DNA of 64,000 nucleotides from Saccharospirillum salsuginis (GCF_014651855.1 NZ_BMXR01000010.1:62001-126000), one strand, 5' to 3'. Counted from the stretch's first letter, positions 1 to 10,273 are shown. The notes: generated by a model not told the origin, from the sequence alone. Numbers and translations are program-made.

Positions 1-774
1 GGCGCACGCATCGTCACCACGTTCGACGAATGGGCGCTGTCGTCCTTCAATGCGCCGGACAACCCCGAGCAGCACAGAAGTTGCCTCGATTGCCACATGC
101 ATGCCGATATCGATCGCATCGGCGAAGCCATTCCCGGTCGCAGCACCGAGGGCGGGCGCTTGAAAGACAATGTCTACACCCACCAGTTCACCGGCGCCAA
201 CCATCATCTGGTTGGATTGCGTAATGCCGAACAGGAGGACATGAGCCTGGCGCTGTTGCGTACCTCGGCCGAATTGGATCAATGGTATAAAGACGGGGAA
301 CTGGTGGTTCGGGTGCGCAACGTCGGCGCCGGTCACGCTTTGCCCACCGGCGTGGCCGACTTTCGCCAACTCTAGTTGTCGATCACGGTCACCGATGCCT
401 CCGGGCGCACCGTCCTGGCCAGCGGCAACGCCGACAAGGCCGGACACTTGCCCGACAATGCCCGGCTATTCATGAAAGTGTTCGGCGATGAAAATGGCGA
501 ACCCGTCGGCCTCGCCTTCTGGCGCTATGCGACCTTGCTCTCGGATACCCGCATTCCGGTGGATGGCTACCGGGATGAACGCTTCGCGCTGCCGGCCGAT
601 GCGCAATGGCCGCTGCACGTCGAGACACACCTCCAATTCCGCATCTATCCACAATGGGTCACCGACCTGGTTCAGCAAACCGTTCCCGAACTGCCGGACC
701 CGCCCATTGTGACACTGAATCACTTGACGGCCGACTGGGAGACGTCGGATCAGGCCGCTCGGGAGGCACCATGA
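1..774 (+). pseudogene. Multihaem c-type cytochrome, 5'-truncated, interrupted by an in-frame TAG
   Basis: Reading frame 1 is open from the window edge and contains a CLDCH haem-attachment motif (CxxCH) near residue 33, so this is the C-terminal part of a periplasmic multihaem cytochrome. The frame is interrupted once, by TAG at 373-375, in the middle of a beta-rich segment (GHALPTGVADFRQL, stop, LSITVTDASGR). Coding continues without any frame change to TGA at 772-774. A TGG to TAG change (Trp to stop) would explain it; that is inference. The last four bases overlap the start of the next gene (ATGA), so the two were probably translated together. It could be a real nonsense mutation or a base-calling error. 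Confidence 0.7.
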
Positions 775-2198
775 CGCAAACGTCCGTGGCCGTGCTCGGC
801 GCCGGTCCAGCCGGGTTGATGGCCGCGCACCGCTTGCTGGAGGCCGGTTTTGCGGTGTCGATATTCGATGCCGAACCGCGACCGGGAGGGCTCTGCGGCA
901 CCCGGACACTCGGCACACCGCACGGTGATTTTCGATTCGATTACGGTGGGCACCGTTTTTTGACACGAGACCCTGAATTGCTGAGGTTCGTCGATGAGCT
1001 GATGGGCGACGACCTGTTACACGCCCGGCGCTCCTCGGTCATCCGTTATCGCGGGCGCACCTATGACTATCCACTTAATATCGGCAACCTGCTGCGGCAG
1101 GCGCCTCCGGGCCTGCTGTTGGGCGCGGGATTCGATCTGCTGACCGGCGGTCTGACGCGACGGACCTCGCCGCGAGGCGAACAGGCCAGTTTCGCCGACT
1201 GGACTCGTCATCGTTTCGGCGACACCCTATATAGGCACTTCTTCGCCGGCTACAGCGAAAAACTCTGGGGCATTCCGCCGGAAACCCTCAGTGGCGACTG
1301 GGCCGAACAGCGCATCGCCCGACTGGATCTGCGCCAGGTGGCCCGGCTCATGCTACCGGGTCACGATCGAGGATTGCGCGGTTATGCTCGTCACTACCGA
1401 TACCCCAGGCTCGGGTTCGGCCAGTTGTTCGAACGCCTGGGTCAATCGCTGAACAGACTGGGCGGGGACATCCTCACCGGCCATCGCGTTCGAGGCCTGG
1501 TATGCGAAGACCGCCGCGTGCGCGCCATCCGGACCGAGCATGCCGGTCGGCTGCGGGAATGGCCGGTCGATGCGGTCATCAACACCCTGCCGCTGCCCTC
1601 GGTCGTGCGCATGTTGGGCGGCGAATGCGGTTTACGGTTTCGCGCGCTGCGCTTTCTGAACATCCCCCTGGCCGGCGAGGCCGTCTCGCCCCACACCTGG
1701 CAATACCTCTCCGACCCCGACATGCTGGCCACCCGGCTTCAGGAACCCAAGCGTCGGTCCCCGGCCATGGCGCCGGAAGGCTTCACCTCGGTAATGCTGG
1801 AAATCCCCTGTCAGTCCGGAGACCACCGCTGGACCGCCCCGGAATCGGTACTCGCCGAACGCGCCTGGTCCGACCTGGTACGCCTGGGCGTTGACCGGGA
1901 TCGGGACCTGGGCTATCGCCAAAGCCAATATGCGGCGCACGCCTATCCGTTGATGGACCTCCGCTATGCCGCCGAGCGCCGCAAAGCCATCGACTGCCTG
2001 AACCGCTACGACAACCTGATCAGTTGTGGCCGACAGGGCACTTTTCGCTACATCTTCACCGACACCGCCATGGAAATGGGCCAAATGGCCGCCTGTTGCC
2101 TGATCGAACAAGAGGACCTCCGCCATGCCATCTACGAGCACCGGAACGAAGCCCACGTCATCGAGACAGACCACCTGGATAACGAACCGCGCAATTGA
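771..2198 (+). CDS. FAD-dependent UDP-galactopyranose mutase-like / amine-oxidase-fold protein
   Basis: The 475-residue protein opens with a Rossmann FAD-binding motif (VLGAGPAGLMAAHRLLEAG, residues about 8-26) followed by a second conserved flavin signature (RPGGLCGT). The block FDYGGHRF and the later YPL resemble the UDP-galactopyranose mutase and protoporphyrinogen-oxidase superfamily. Such proteins are usually cytoplasmic and act in sugar-nucleotide or polysaccharide metabolism. The ATG at 771 is preferred over longer in-frame extensions because GGGAGG sits just upstream and the start overlaps the previous stop as ATGA. Its 3' end overlaps the next gene by 74 bases. The exact substrate cannot be read from sequence. 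Confidence 0.75.
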   Translation: MTQTSVAVLGAGPAGLMAAHRLLEAGFAVSIFDAEPRPGGLCGTRTLGTPHGDFRFDYGGHRFLTRDPELLRFVDELMGDDLLHARRSSVIRYRGRTYDYPLNIGNLLRQAPPGLLLGAGFDLLTGGLTRRTSPRGEQASFADWTRHRFGDTLYRHFFAGYSEKLWGIPPETLSGDWAEQRIARLDLRQVARLMLPGHDRGLRGYARHYRYPRLGFGQLFERLGQSLNRLGGDILTGHRVRGLVCEDRRVRAIRTEHAGRLREWPVDAVINTLPLPSVVRMLGGECGLRFRALRFLNIPLAGEAVSPHTWQYLSDPDMLATRLQEPKRRSPAMAPEGFTSVMLEIPCQSGDHRWTAPESVLAERAWSDLVRLGVDRDRDLGYRQSQYAAHAYPLMDLRYAAERRKAIDCLNRYDNLISCGRQGTFRYIFTDTAMEMGQMAACCLIEQEDLRHAIYEHRNEAHVIETDHLDNEPRN

Positions 2199-2754
2199 AT
2201 GCCTGGTCGGTCTGGTCCTGGCCTGGGCCGTCATGGGTACCGCACGGGCCTATACCTACACCGCCACCGGCGAGAACGTCCTGATCAGTGGCCGTCAAGC
2301 CCTGCTGTCGGCGATCGAAGCACGCGATAACGTGGCCCTGGAAGAGGCCCTGGACGATCTGAACGAACCGGTTGATTTCCTGGCCAGTTGGATCCGACCG
2401 GGGCTATGGGATGAACTTTTGGAGGCGGCACGTGATTACGATACCCCCGGCAGCATCAAGGTGCTCAATCAAACTTTTGCACTGGACATCGATCGTCGGC
2501 TGAGCGAGGCCAGGATGTACATCCTCCAACACCAGAAAGCCAAAACACTGGTCGTGCGCTGTCAACAACTGTTCACCTTTCTGGAACCGGCCTTGACCAC
2601 CACACAGGCCAGCCAAGGCCGTGACGCCCTAAACGAGGCTCTGGTCGCGCTCGGCAGCCCCGGGGTGTTCGGCGTTGGTGAGGAGTCGCCGGATTCCGAA
2701 CGCCTCGGGCGGGCCATCGCGGACTTCCGACACGCGGTCCAATCCTGGTTGTGA
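2125..2754 (+). CDS. Hypothetical exported protein
   Basis: This 209-residue protein is not recognised. After about 20 polar residues there is a hydrophobic stretch (CLVGLVLAWAVMGTARA) that looks like a signal peptide, with a likely cut after ARA. The mature part is mainly helical and acidic, with no Cys cluster and no enzyme motif I can name. The start overlaps the flavoprotein gene by 74 bases, and its stop overlaps the GTG start of the next gene as GTGA. That places it firmly inside one translationally coupled operon. A periplasmic accessory role for the neighbouring membrane protein is possible but unproven. Confidence 0.6.
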   Translation: MPSTSTGTKPTSSRQTTWITNRAIECLVGLVLAWAVMGTARAYTYTATGENVLISGRQALLSAIEARDNVALEEALDDLNEPVDFLASWIRPGLWDELLEAARDYDTPGSIKVLNQTFALDIDRRLSEARMYILQHQKAKTLVVRCQQLFTFLEPALTTTQASQGRDALNEALVALGSPGVFGVGEESPDSERLGRAIADFRHAVQSWL

Positions 2755-4067
2755 CCCGTCCGCCTCCCTGGCTCGGAGTCGGGGCCGTGGCGATGATCGT
2801 CGCCTTCGCCCTGGCCGTTCACTACCCGGCCCGACCCGCCACGGATGACGCTCTGCGCTTTATCGCGGCTCTGGAGCATTTCAGCCTGGTCGCACAGCAA
2901 CCGCACTTTCCTGGCTATCCGGGGCTGGTCTGGCTGGCGGATTGGCTGCATGGCATGGGATTAGAGGGGTTCGCAGCCTTTAGGACGTTGTCTCTTGCGG
3001 GGCATGCGCTGACGGCGGTGTTGGCCACCGCGCTGGTCCACCGCGCGACCGGTCGCGAGAGCGTCGCCTGGGCCACCGGCTTTTTAGTGCTCAGCCAACC
3101 ACTTGGCATACACACCGCTTTGAGCGGCCTGTCCGATGCGCCGGGCAATGCCTGTTTGGTCGCGGCCTTGTACGCCTGTGTTCGCCGCCGCTACCGGGCA
3201 GCCGCCTGGTTGATCGGTTTTGGGGTCATCGTTCGTCCCGGCCTCGGCCTGATCTGGCTGTATCTGGCCGCTCAGACGTGGTTATCGAGCGAGGGCCGCC
3301 GCGCGGCGATTGTGGCGGGTGTGGTGGCTCTGCCGTTGTTCGGCTTGGCGTTTATGTGGTCGAGAGACGGGATGGCGTTGCTTGGAACCAGTCTGACCTT
3401 TCTGCGGGGGCATTTTCTGATCTGGGGTTCACCCTGGGGTGACATGGGCGAACGTCTCGGTTGGTTCACAAGTCTTTCGCGGTTCGGCTGGGAGGGAGCG
3501 CTTCTGGGAATACTCGTTGTGTCGCCTTTTGTTTTCCATCCACCGTGGCGGGCGGAGAGGCACATCCGGCCCATCGGTGTGGCCTGGTGCCTGGTATCGG
3601 TCTGGACGCTTTTAGCGCAAAACCCGGAAAACCTTCGCCATTTACTGCCGCCACTGACCTTGTCGATGATCTGGATTGGGGTTCACGCACCGCTCACCAC
3701 CCAGGCCCTGACCTTGGTCCGAATCACATTTACCCTGGTCACCGTATCTACGGCACCCCGGCTGCCCGCCGTGGTGCAAGCGGCCGAAGCGCTGTCGGAA
3801 AAACCGTCGGGTGTATTGATCAACCGCCACCAATCCAGGTTGCTGCAACGAACGTTGCCGTCCTGGCACCACGTCGACCCGTATTACAGCGGTGAACACG
3901 CCTGGGCCCTGCACCGGAGCCTACCCGTTTGGCATCTGCTGAACCGGACACCGTCCGATGCCATCGATGTCACGTATTTCGAGCCGAGATGGCTGGGCGA
4001 CACGCCGCTGTACCTGTCACCCGCATCGATCAAGTCGATCCGATCAAGCGCCTCAACCGCTCCATGA
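2751..4067 (+). CDS. Polytopic membrane protein, GT-C glycosyltransferase-like
   Basis: A 438-residue integral membrane protein with roughly nine to ten hydrophobic segments. The first periplasmic loop contains acidic residues (ATDDALRF) where GT-C enzymes (PMT/ArnT family) carry their catalytic Asp/Glu, and the layout of a long N-terminal membrane part with a short soluble C-terminus also fits. The GT-C assignment is inference; it could be an uncharacterised polytopic protein. The start is a GTG that overlaps the previous stop. The 3' end runs 38 bases into the convergent chemoreceptor gene. Together with the upstream flavoprotein it suggests a cell-surface glycan operon. Confidence 0.6.
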   Translation: MTRPPPWLGVGAVAMIVAFALAVHYPARPATDDALRFIAALEHFSLVAQQPHFPGYPGLVWLADWLHGMGLEGFAAFRTLSLAGHALTAVLATALVHRATGRESVAWATGFLVLSQPLGIHTALSGLSDAPGNACLVAALYACVRRRYRAAAWLIGFGVIVRPGLGLIWLYLAAQTWLSSEGRRAAIVAGVVALPLFGLAFMWSRDGMALLGTSLTFLRGHFLIWGSPWGDMGERLGWFTSLSRFGWEGALLGILVVSPFVFHPPWRAERHIRPIGVAWCLVSVWTLLAQNPENLRHLLPPLTLSMIWIGVHAPLTTQALTLVRITFTLVTVSTAPRLPAVVQAAEALSEKPSGVLINRHQSRLLQRTLPSWHHVDPYYSGEHAWALHRSLPVWHLLNRTPSDAIDVTYFEPRWLGDTPLYLSPASIKSIRSSASTAP

Positions 4068-5118
4068 CATCCAGATTGTTGGTTTCCATAATTTTCAATG
4101 CCTCGACCGCTTCAACGGGCCGGTCTTCCCGCCAGGCCTGGACCGCCAATCGCGCATAGCGATGTACCATTCGATGAGGCTCTTCAATGGCCTTGAAATC
4201 CAGTCGCTCGCTATAAGCCGAATGGCCGGAACCCTGATAATACCATTGTCCAAGCCGACACTCGGTCTCATCCGGCAGTTGATCCGCGTTCGCATCCGAC
4301 AGGCCGGCGAACACCCGGTAGACCAGCAATTTGATTTCCAATTCCTCAAGGTTGGCCAGTTCCACCTCCGCCATCATTGCGGCGCTGCTCATGGTGTGAG
4401 CCGCGTTTTCCGCCATACGCATCAATCCGGTCAATCGCTCACTGGCGTCGCTGGCCGATGTTGACAGAGTATCCATATCGGCGGCACTGCGATGGCCGGC
4501 TTCCGCGACAGTCTCGACGGAGGTGCGAATCTGACCGACCACCGCTTCGATTTCACGTGTGGCGTCGCCGGCGCGGCTGGACAAGGATCGAACCTCGGTC
4601 GCGACGACACTGAACCCACGACCGTGTTCACCGGCCCGCGCCGCTTCGATGCTCGCGTTCAAGGCCAGCAGGGATGTCTGGTCGGAAACGCCATCGATCA
4701 CACCGACCAGGCTGTCGATATGCTCCGCCTGGCTCCTGAGTTCCTTCATATGTTCCGAAGAGGCATGAATATCCCGACGGGCCGTCCCCAGCCTTGTGAC
4801 TAACTCGCTCATGGAATCGCGCATCACCGACGATTCCCGACCGCTGGTCCGGGCGTCTTCACTTCGAGCGTTCAGCATGGTCGAGAGATGACTGAACGAC
4901 TGTTTCAAAGCTTCCAACGACTGTCCGAAGTCGCCGAGACCGGTCATCATTTCCAGGAATACCCCCAGGTGTTCGCGGGTGGACTCGTGCTGTTTATTCA
5001 GCGTTTCCAGCGCCTTACGCTGTTGTACGTTATCCCGACGGAGAGTCTCGTTCTCTTCCATCAAGGCGGTCAGCCGCCGGTCGTGTTCCGACATCCGACT
5101 CCGAGTAACCCAAGGCAT
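4030..5118 (-). CDS. Soluble methyl-accepting chemotaxis protein with C-terminal CZB domain
   Basis: The 362-residue protein has no transmembrane segment. It starts with a coiled coil (residues about 10-60), then a chemoreceptor signalling hairpin with the conserved tip region SLLALNASIEAARAGEHGRG, and ends in a CZB (chemoreceptor zinc-binding) domain with CRLGQWYYQGSG and PHRMVH. Cytoplasmic CZB receptors sense zinc, oxidants or redox cues and signal through CheA. By eye, the position usually held by the first zinc-binding His appears to be Glu in LEELEIK. The start could be 5118 or the internal Met at 5094 (MSEHDRR). A palindromic NsrR-like site lies 30 bases upstream, suggesting NO-responsive control. 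Confidence 0.85.
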   Translation of the reverse strand: MPWVTRSRMSEHDRRLTALMEENETLRRDNVQQRKALETLNKQHESTREHLGVFLEMMTGLGDFGQSLEALKQSFSHLSTMLNARSEDARTSGRESSVMRDSMSELVTRLGTARRDIHASSEHMKELRSQAEHIDSLVGVIDGVSDQTSLLALNASIEAARAGEHGRGFSVVATEVRSLSSRAGDATREIEAVVGQIRTSVETVAEAGHRSAADMDTLSTSASDASERLTGLMRMAENAAHTMSSAAMMAEVELANLEELEIKLLVYRVFAGLSDANADQLPDETECRLGQWYYQGSGHSAYSERLDFKAIEEPHRMVHRYARLAVQAWREDRPVEAVEALKIMETNNLDVMERLRRLIGST

Positions 5119-5147
5119 TCCGACGACCTCGCTGCATCGATTGCTTT

Positions 5148-5170
5148 AACATTCATTTTACATGAATGTT
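5148..5170. promoter_or_regulatory. NsrR-like operator upstream of the CZB chemoreceptor
   Basis: The site is an inverted repeat with arms AACATTCAT and ATGAATGTT around a 5-base centre, giving the 11-1-11 geometry of NsrR operators (AAnATGCATTT type). A closely related sequence stands in front of ytfE (12960-12982), a classical NsrR target; the two share the run ATTCATTTTA followed by AT and ATGTTTTAA. The site is 30 bases upstream of the chemoreceptor start at 5118. The palindrome and the sharing are seen; binding by NsrR is inference. Confidence 0.5.
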
Positions 5171-5329
5171 TTAAGAATTCCACCCATACCTCGGATGCGG
5201 TATTCAATGCTCGAACCGTCTTTTTGTATTCGGCATGGAACCAGGCGTTACTTCTTTGGTCCAATAGCCCGGCTCACCCGTAGACAGACACTGTGGTTCC
5301 GCTAGACTTAAGTGCATGCGGGTGCTTGA

Positions 5330-8212
5330 GTGACCCTTCAGTCAACCGGATCGGTGAAGTCGTCATCTCCCTGGCGTAACCAGCCGACCAAAGTGAGAAG
5401 CCGTACCTTGACGACCGAGCCAGTGAACACAGCCCACTCCTCGTCCATCGATTTGGAAATATTTCCATGGGACGACCGGTTCAAGACGGGCATCGAGGAG
5501 ATCGATGACCAGCATGAAACCCTGGTGGCGCTGGTCAATCGGGTCGCTCAGTTCACGGCCAGGGGCTGTTCAAGAACAGAGATGGAAACCGTATTCGATG
5601 ACCTGCTCGACTACACCCGATTTCATTTCGGGGCGGAGGAAGCCCTGTGGCGGAGCCGCATCACCCCGTCTCACCAGGACGTCGAAGGCCACTTGAACGC
5701 GCACCATGACTTCATTGACTATTTTAAACAACTGCGCCAGGAACTGATCGAGGCCAAATCCTTCCCGGCGATGGACGGTGTGTTGGAATTTCTCGTTCAA
5801 TGGCTGCTGAAGCATATCCTCCGTTCCGATCGCCGCTTGGCGTACATCGTTCAATCGATCGACACCGGATTGACACAGGAGCAAGCCAAGACCCGGGCCG
5901 ATCGCCGCATGGCCGGAACGACACATGTCATCATCGACATTACTCTGGCCGCCTACAGCACTTTGTCCAAAAACACCCTGCACCTGATGCGGGAAATGGA
6001 ATCGAAACGCGACCGGGTGCGCGAGATCGAGCGGCTGAGCCAACACAACGCCACGATCATGCAGTTGGCGATCGACTTTATCAGTCAACCTCTGGACAAC
6101 ATGGAATCGGCGATCGAAGACGCACTGGGAAAAATCGCCCTACTCTTCGAAGCCGACCGGGCCGGCCTGTACGAATACGACGACAACCGGAACTGGGTTT
6201 TCGAACGGTTGAGTTGGAGTAAGGATTCCGATTCACAGCCGCCAAAACGAGACGTTTGGCTAACCGAAGGGCTTGGCGACATGGTCGAGGCCCATGAGAA
6301 CGGCAAGCCCTGGATCCATTCGGATTCGACAGTCGACCCTCCTACGGGTCTGAATGAGCTACTGAGTCAACTGCACATACAAAACCTTGTGTCAATACCG
6401 CTCACCAATCGATTCCAGTGCATCGGCTTCATTGTGCTGGGCAAAACGGACGCCCACATTCATCCGAGTGAGGACGAATACCAACTGCTGCGCTTGTTCA
6501 CACATCTATTGGCCAATGTTTATGAGCGACAGCATTTCGAATTGCAGCTTGAACGGGTCGCGCATTTCGATTCGCTGACCGGTCTTCCCAATCGTATGCT
6601 GCTGGGTGACCGGCTCAGGCAAGCCATGACCCAAGCGAACCGCCATGGGAATCTGTTGGCGGTGGTTTGCCTGGACCTCGATAACTTCAAGCACATCAAT
6701 GACCGATGGGGTCACCAAGCCGGTGATCGCGTATAGAAGACGCAATCCGACAAACTACGTTCACGCTTGCGGGAAGAGGACACGCTCGCACGGTTGGGCG
6801 GCGATGAATTCATCGCCATATTACCCGATCTGGCCACACCGGACGACTACATACCCGTTGTGAATCGCCTGCTGGACGTCTCGGGAGAGCCCATTCTGAT
6901 CGATGACATGCCGGTCAGGGTATCAACGAGTATCGGCATCACGCTCTATCCACAGCCGGACACCAGCATCGATGCCGACCAATTGTTGCGACAAGCCGAT
7001 CAGGCCATGTATCACGCCAAACAACAGGGGAAAAACCAGCACCACTTGTTTGACTCCAGTCACGATCAACGGCAAAGGGAGCACAACAGGAAGCTGAAAG
7101 AACTACGAACAGCCATCGATGAATCGCAGTTTATCTTGCATTATCAACCAAGGGTCCACATGCGTACTGGCGAGGTACTGGGGTTCGAGGCACTATTACG
7201 CTGGCAACACCCTGAACTGGGATTGAGATCGCCCGCCGACTTCCTTCCGATATTGGACGGCCACGAGTTGTTGGTGGATCTGGGCCATTGGGTGTTGCGG
7301 CACGCTTTCGAACAATTAGCCCTCTGGCAACGTCAGGGTATGAATCTGTCGATCAGTATCAATGTGGATGCGATACACCTCGAACACCCTACGTTCGTGG
7401 ACCGTTTGCGGACCCTATTGGTTGAATTCGACATCGATGATCCGTCCCTCATTGAACTGGAAGTGCTCGAAACCAGTGCTCTGGAGAATATTGTACAATT
7501 CCAGGACATCATTGCCGACTGCCACGAACTGGGTATTCGGTTTTCCCTGGACGATTTCGGCACGGGGTATTCATCGCTGTCCTATTTGAAGCGCATTCCG
7601 GTCGACACGCTCAAGATCGACCAGAGCTTCGTCCGCGACATGCTGGACGACCCCGATGACCTGGCGATATTGGAAGGTGTTTTGGGGTTATCCCAGGCCT
7701 TTCGGCGCGAGGTTGTCGCCGAGGGTGTCGAATCCGAATCGTTGGGTAAAATGTTGCTCCAATTGGGGTGTTGTCAAGCTCAAGGCTATGCCATTGCCCG
7801 CCCTATGCCGGCCGAATCGGTTGACGACTGGATAACTCAATGGCGGACTTATCCCAGTTGGAGCCAAGCGGCACCGCTGCCTCCCGAAAAGCTGCCCCTA
7901 CTGTTCGGTCTGGTCGACTTGAACGCCTGGTACCGCTCATTGACGCCAGCGTCGGACGATAAACGATCCAACTACTCCCTGAACCACTACGAACATCACT
8001 TTAATCATTGGCTGAACCGGCTGTCGATTCATGAAAACGACAACAACCCGCTACCCGGACTTATCCGCGAACACCATGAAACTTTTAAACAATTGATCCG
8101 TGAAATGGAACACTCCGACGCCACAACCGACCCATCTCACTTTGACATGCTTCAAAACCGCCTGGATACGACATACCGTGCATTGCATCGGTTGATGAGC
8201 GATTCACTTTGA
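5330..8212 (+). pseudogene. Hemerythrin-GAF-GGDEF-EAL cyclic-di-GMP protein interrupted by an in-frame TAG
   Basis: One continuous frame of 960 codons encodes an N-terminal bacteriohemerythrin domain (FPWDDRF, DDQHETL, HFGAEE and a HLNAHH His cluster, residues about 45-170). Next come a GAF-like region (about 250-395), a GGDEF domain with intact RLGGDEF, and an EAL domain with FEALLRW and DDFGTGYSSLSYL. The His-rich C-terminal tail (NHYEHHFNHWL) may be a second hemerythrin- or CZB-like module. Codon 469 (6734-6736) is TAG, inside the GGDEF domain (GDRV, stop, KTQSDKL), where Leu is expected. No frameshift is present. Truncation would leave hemerythrin plus GAF; a restart at TTG 6767 could give GGDEF-end plus EAL. 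The start is GTG. Confidence 0.75.
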
Positions 8213-8219
8213 TCGATGC

Positions 8220-9425
8220 TCATTCGGGACCGCTGGCATCGTGACGGCCATCCTCGCGTGGGCCGATCAGGACGGGGGTGAATGTAACCAGATACAGTGT
8301 CCAGGCGGTCACCCATGCGCCGGCGGAAACAGTCAACACCCATGGCGAGGCGATCAGCCAAGGCCAGCCGACGCGCAGCAGTGCGGCTGTGACCAGCAGA
8401 GCGCAAGCCAGCGGCATCCAGATGCGCGGGTCCAGTTTCAAACCGGCATGTGAACGACCAGCGATGGATAGAACTGACAAGATCGACACACCGATCGCAC
8501 CCATCATCAACACGTGCCGACCGGCACTCAATGTGGGCAGCCCAGCCAACCAGGCAGCCGCCATTACGCTGTAACCCAGTGCCATACACCAGTACACCAG
8601 ATAAAGAATGAACACCCACCGCCGCAACAGCACGCGCCCTAAGTGCCAATCGTTGGTCAAGTTTAGCAATGCGGCCGCGCACGCCGCCGCCAGCCAGCCC
8701 AGAACGGAATCCGGCAGCGATGCCCATTCCGCTCCTGTATACAGGCCGACGGCCATAATGGCCAGATTTCGCCTTGGCGGCCGTGCGACATAGACACGCT
8801 CCGACGCCTCCAGCGCCCGCAGATTCATGTTCACGATGCGCATCGAAATCCGGCTCATGGCGAGCACGATCATGATCATCCAGACGCCCACCTGCGCACG
8901 CAGCCAACGCATCACATCGTCTTGGCCCAGCTGCGCCAGATGATAACCGGCGATGACAAGCACCAGCGCTGCCAACCCCCACAGGAAACCGCGTTGATCG
9001 CGCCCCGGGTCCGTGCGAACCCGAATCCAGATAAAATGCAGCAGCCAGATCGGCGGGACCATATCCAGAACGAACACCGCCCAGGTTGCCCACGATGCGG
9101 TCGACATAAACGCCAACCGCCCGGCCAACCACACCAGAACCAAGACCATGTAGGTGTATGGGCTCGCCGGTTTCGATCGGGTGAATTCCGGCATGGCCGT
9201 CAGTAGAAAACCGATCAGCGAGGCCATGACAACCGCATGCATCATTTCGTGGCCGTGCCAGGCGATCGGATGCCGAACAGCGCCGGGAAAGCGCCAGCCA
9301 TGATGCAGCATTCCCCACCAGGCCAGGCTGTACACGACGGCGCTGATGGCCGTCAGCAGGAAGAAAGGGCGAAAGGCGCCATACCAGAGCGGCCAGTCCG
9401 GAATCGATTGGAAGCGCTTCAACAT
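8220..9425 (-). CDS. nnrS: NnrS family haem-copper membrane protein
   Basis: A 401-residue polytopic protein (about 12 hydrophobic segments) that begins with WYGAFRPFFLL and carries the hallmark WHGHEMMHAVVMASLIGFLLTA pattern, here the segment at residues about 57-78. These identify NnrS, a membrane protein of denitrifiers and other nitrate users that relieves NO-derived stress. Its start overlaps the end of the ABC ATPase gene by seven bases, so it is the last gene of the ABC operon. Only seven bases separate its stop from the convergent GGDEF/EAL gene. The family call is strong; its biochemical activity is not settled in the literature I know. Confidence 0.9.
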   Translation of the reverse strand: MLKRFQSIPDWPLWYGAFRPFFLLTAISAVVYSLAWWGMLHHGWRFPGAVRHPIAWHGHEMMHAVVMASLIGFLLTAMPEFTRSKPASPYTYMVLVLVWLAGRLAFMSTASWATWAVFVLDMVPPIWLLHFIWIRVRTDPGRDQRGFLWGLAALVLVIAGYHLAQLGQDDVMRWLRAQVGVWMIMIVLAMSRISMRIVNMNLRALEASERVYVARPPRRNLAIMAVGLYTGAEWASLPDSVLGWLAAACAAALLNLTNDWHLGRVLLRRWVFILYLVYWCMALGYSVMAAAWLAGLPTLSAGRHVLMMGAIGVSILSVLSIAGRSHAGLKLDPRIWMPLACALLVTAALLRVGWPWLIASPWVLTVSAGAWVTAWTLYLVTFTPVLIGPREDGRHDASGPE

Positions 9426-10273
9426 CCCGTTACTCCGGCATTGGGTGTAGGGTTCGCGTTCATGGAATCGACCGGTGTGATCAAAACGTCCGTTTCCGTA
9501 TGCGACGACACCGACACGGCCGTCGATGATGGCAGGTTGAATGCCGACCTGACCGTCGGGTTCTGCATAAGCGCCGCTCCATTATGGTGGACATAGAGAT
9601 CATCCCGCAGAGCAGCGGCCAACCCCAACCGGATTTCCGCGACGATTCGACCGGGGGACGGCGCCATGACCAGAATCCGGTCGGCGAGCCTGACCGCCTC
9701 CAGCAGGTCGTGCGTGATCATCATCATCGAGGTCCGGGTCTCGGTCAGCCGAACCAGGTCGTCGTACAACCTCGCTTTGTGACCGATGTCGAGGGCGGAA
9801 AACGGCTCATCCATCAGCAAAAGATCCGGCTCCACGATCAACGCCCGCCCCAGCGCGACACGACTTTGCATGCCACCGGAAAGTTGATCCGGGTATTTGG
9901 CCAGGTCGTCCGCATGCAACCCGAATCGCTCGGCCATCGACCGTCCGGCCGCCTGTCGGGCACGGGGGTCGATGCCCAACGCCCGCAACCCGAACGTCAG
10001 GTTGTTCAACGTCGTTTGCCAGGGCAACAGTCGGGGTTGCTGGAACACCATGCGTATTCGCTGAAACCTATGTTCGCACTGTCCCTCCCATGGCGAGAGC
10101 AAGCCGGCCACCAGATGCAACAGTGTGGTCTTGCCACACCCCGACGGGCCCACGAGTGCCAGCCGCTCACCGGCGAACAGAGCCAGATCGATGTTGTCCA
10201 ACACGGTTTGCAGGCCATATCGGAAACCAACGCGATGCAGACGCATCGCCGGTTCGGTATTGAAGACCGTCAT
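9419..10273 (-). CDS. NitT/TauT-type ABC transporter ATP-binding protein
   Basis: The ATPase has Walker A (GPSGCGKTT), Q-loop (VFQQPRLLPW), signature LSGGMQSR, Walker B (LLLMDEP) and the H-loop His (MITHD), as in NrtD/SsuB/TauB proteins. The family imports nitrate, sulfonates, taurine or pyrimidine precursors. ATG 10273 is preferred over a TTG at 10288: it overlaps the permease stop as ATGA and has a GGTGAGAG ribosome site. The C-terminal tail of about 70 residues past the H-loop region is longer than usual. Substrate cannot be told, but coupling to nnrS suggests an anaerobic nitrogen-oxide context. Confidence 0.85.
   Translation of the reverse strand: MTVFNTEPAMRLHRVGFRYGLQTVLDNIDLALFAGERLALVGPSGCGKTTLLHLVAGLLSPWEGQCEHRFQRIRMVFQQPRLLPWQTTLNNLTFGLRALGIDPRARQAAGRSMAERFGLHADDLAKYPDQLSGGMQSRVALGRALIVEPDLLLMDEPFSALDIGHKARLYDDLVRLTETRTSMMMITHDLLEAVRLADRILVMAPSPGRIVAEIRLGLAAALRDDLYVHHNGAALMQNPTVRSAFNLPSSTAVSVSSHTETDVLITPVDSMNANPTPNAGVTGC

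Noticed and set aside
373..6736. Amber recoding (TAG read as an amino acid) to explain the two in-frame TAG codons
   Set aside because: TAG is used as the ordinary final stop of several intact genes here (moeA, qatD and the binding protein at 45643), the two expected residues differ (Trp and Leu), and no pyrrolysine or suppressor tRNA gene is visible.
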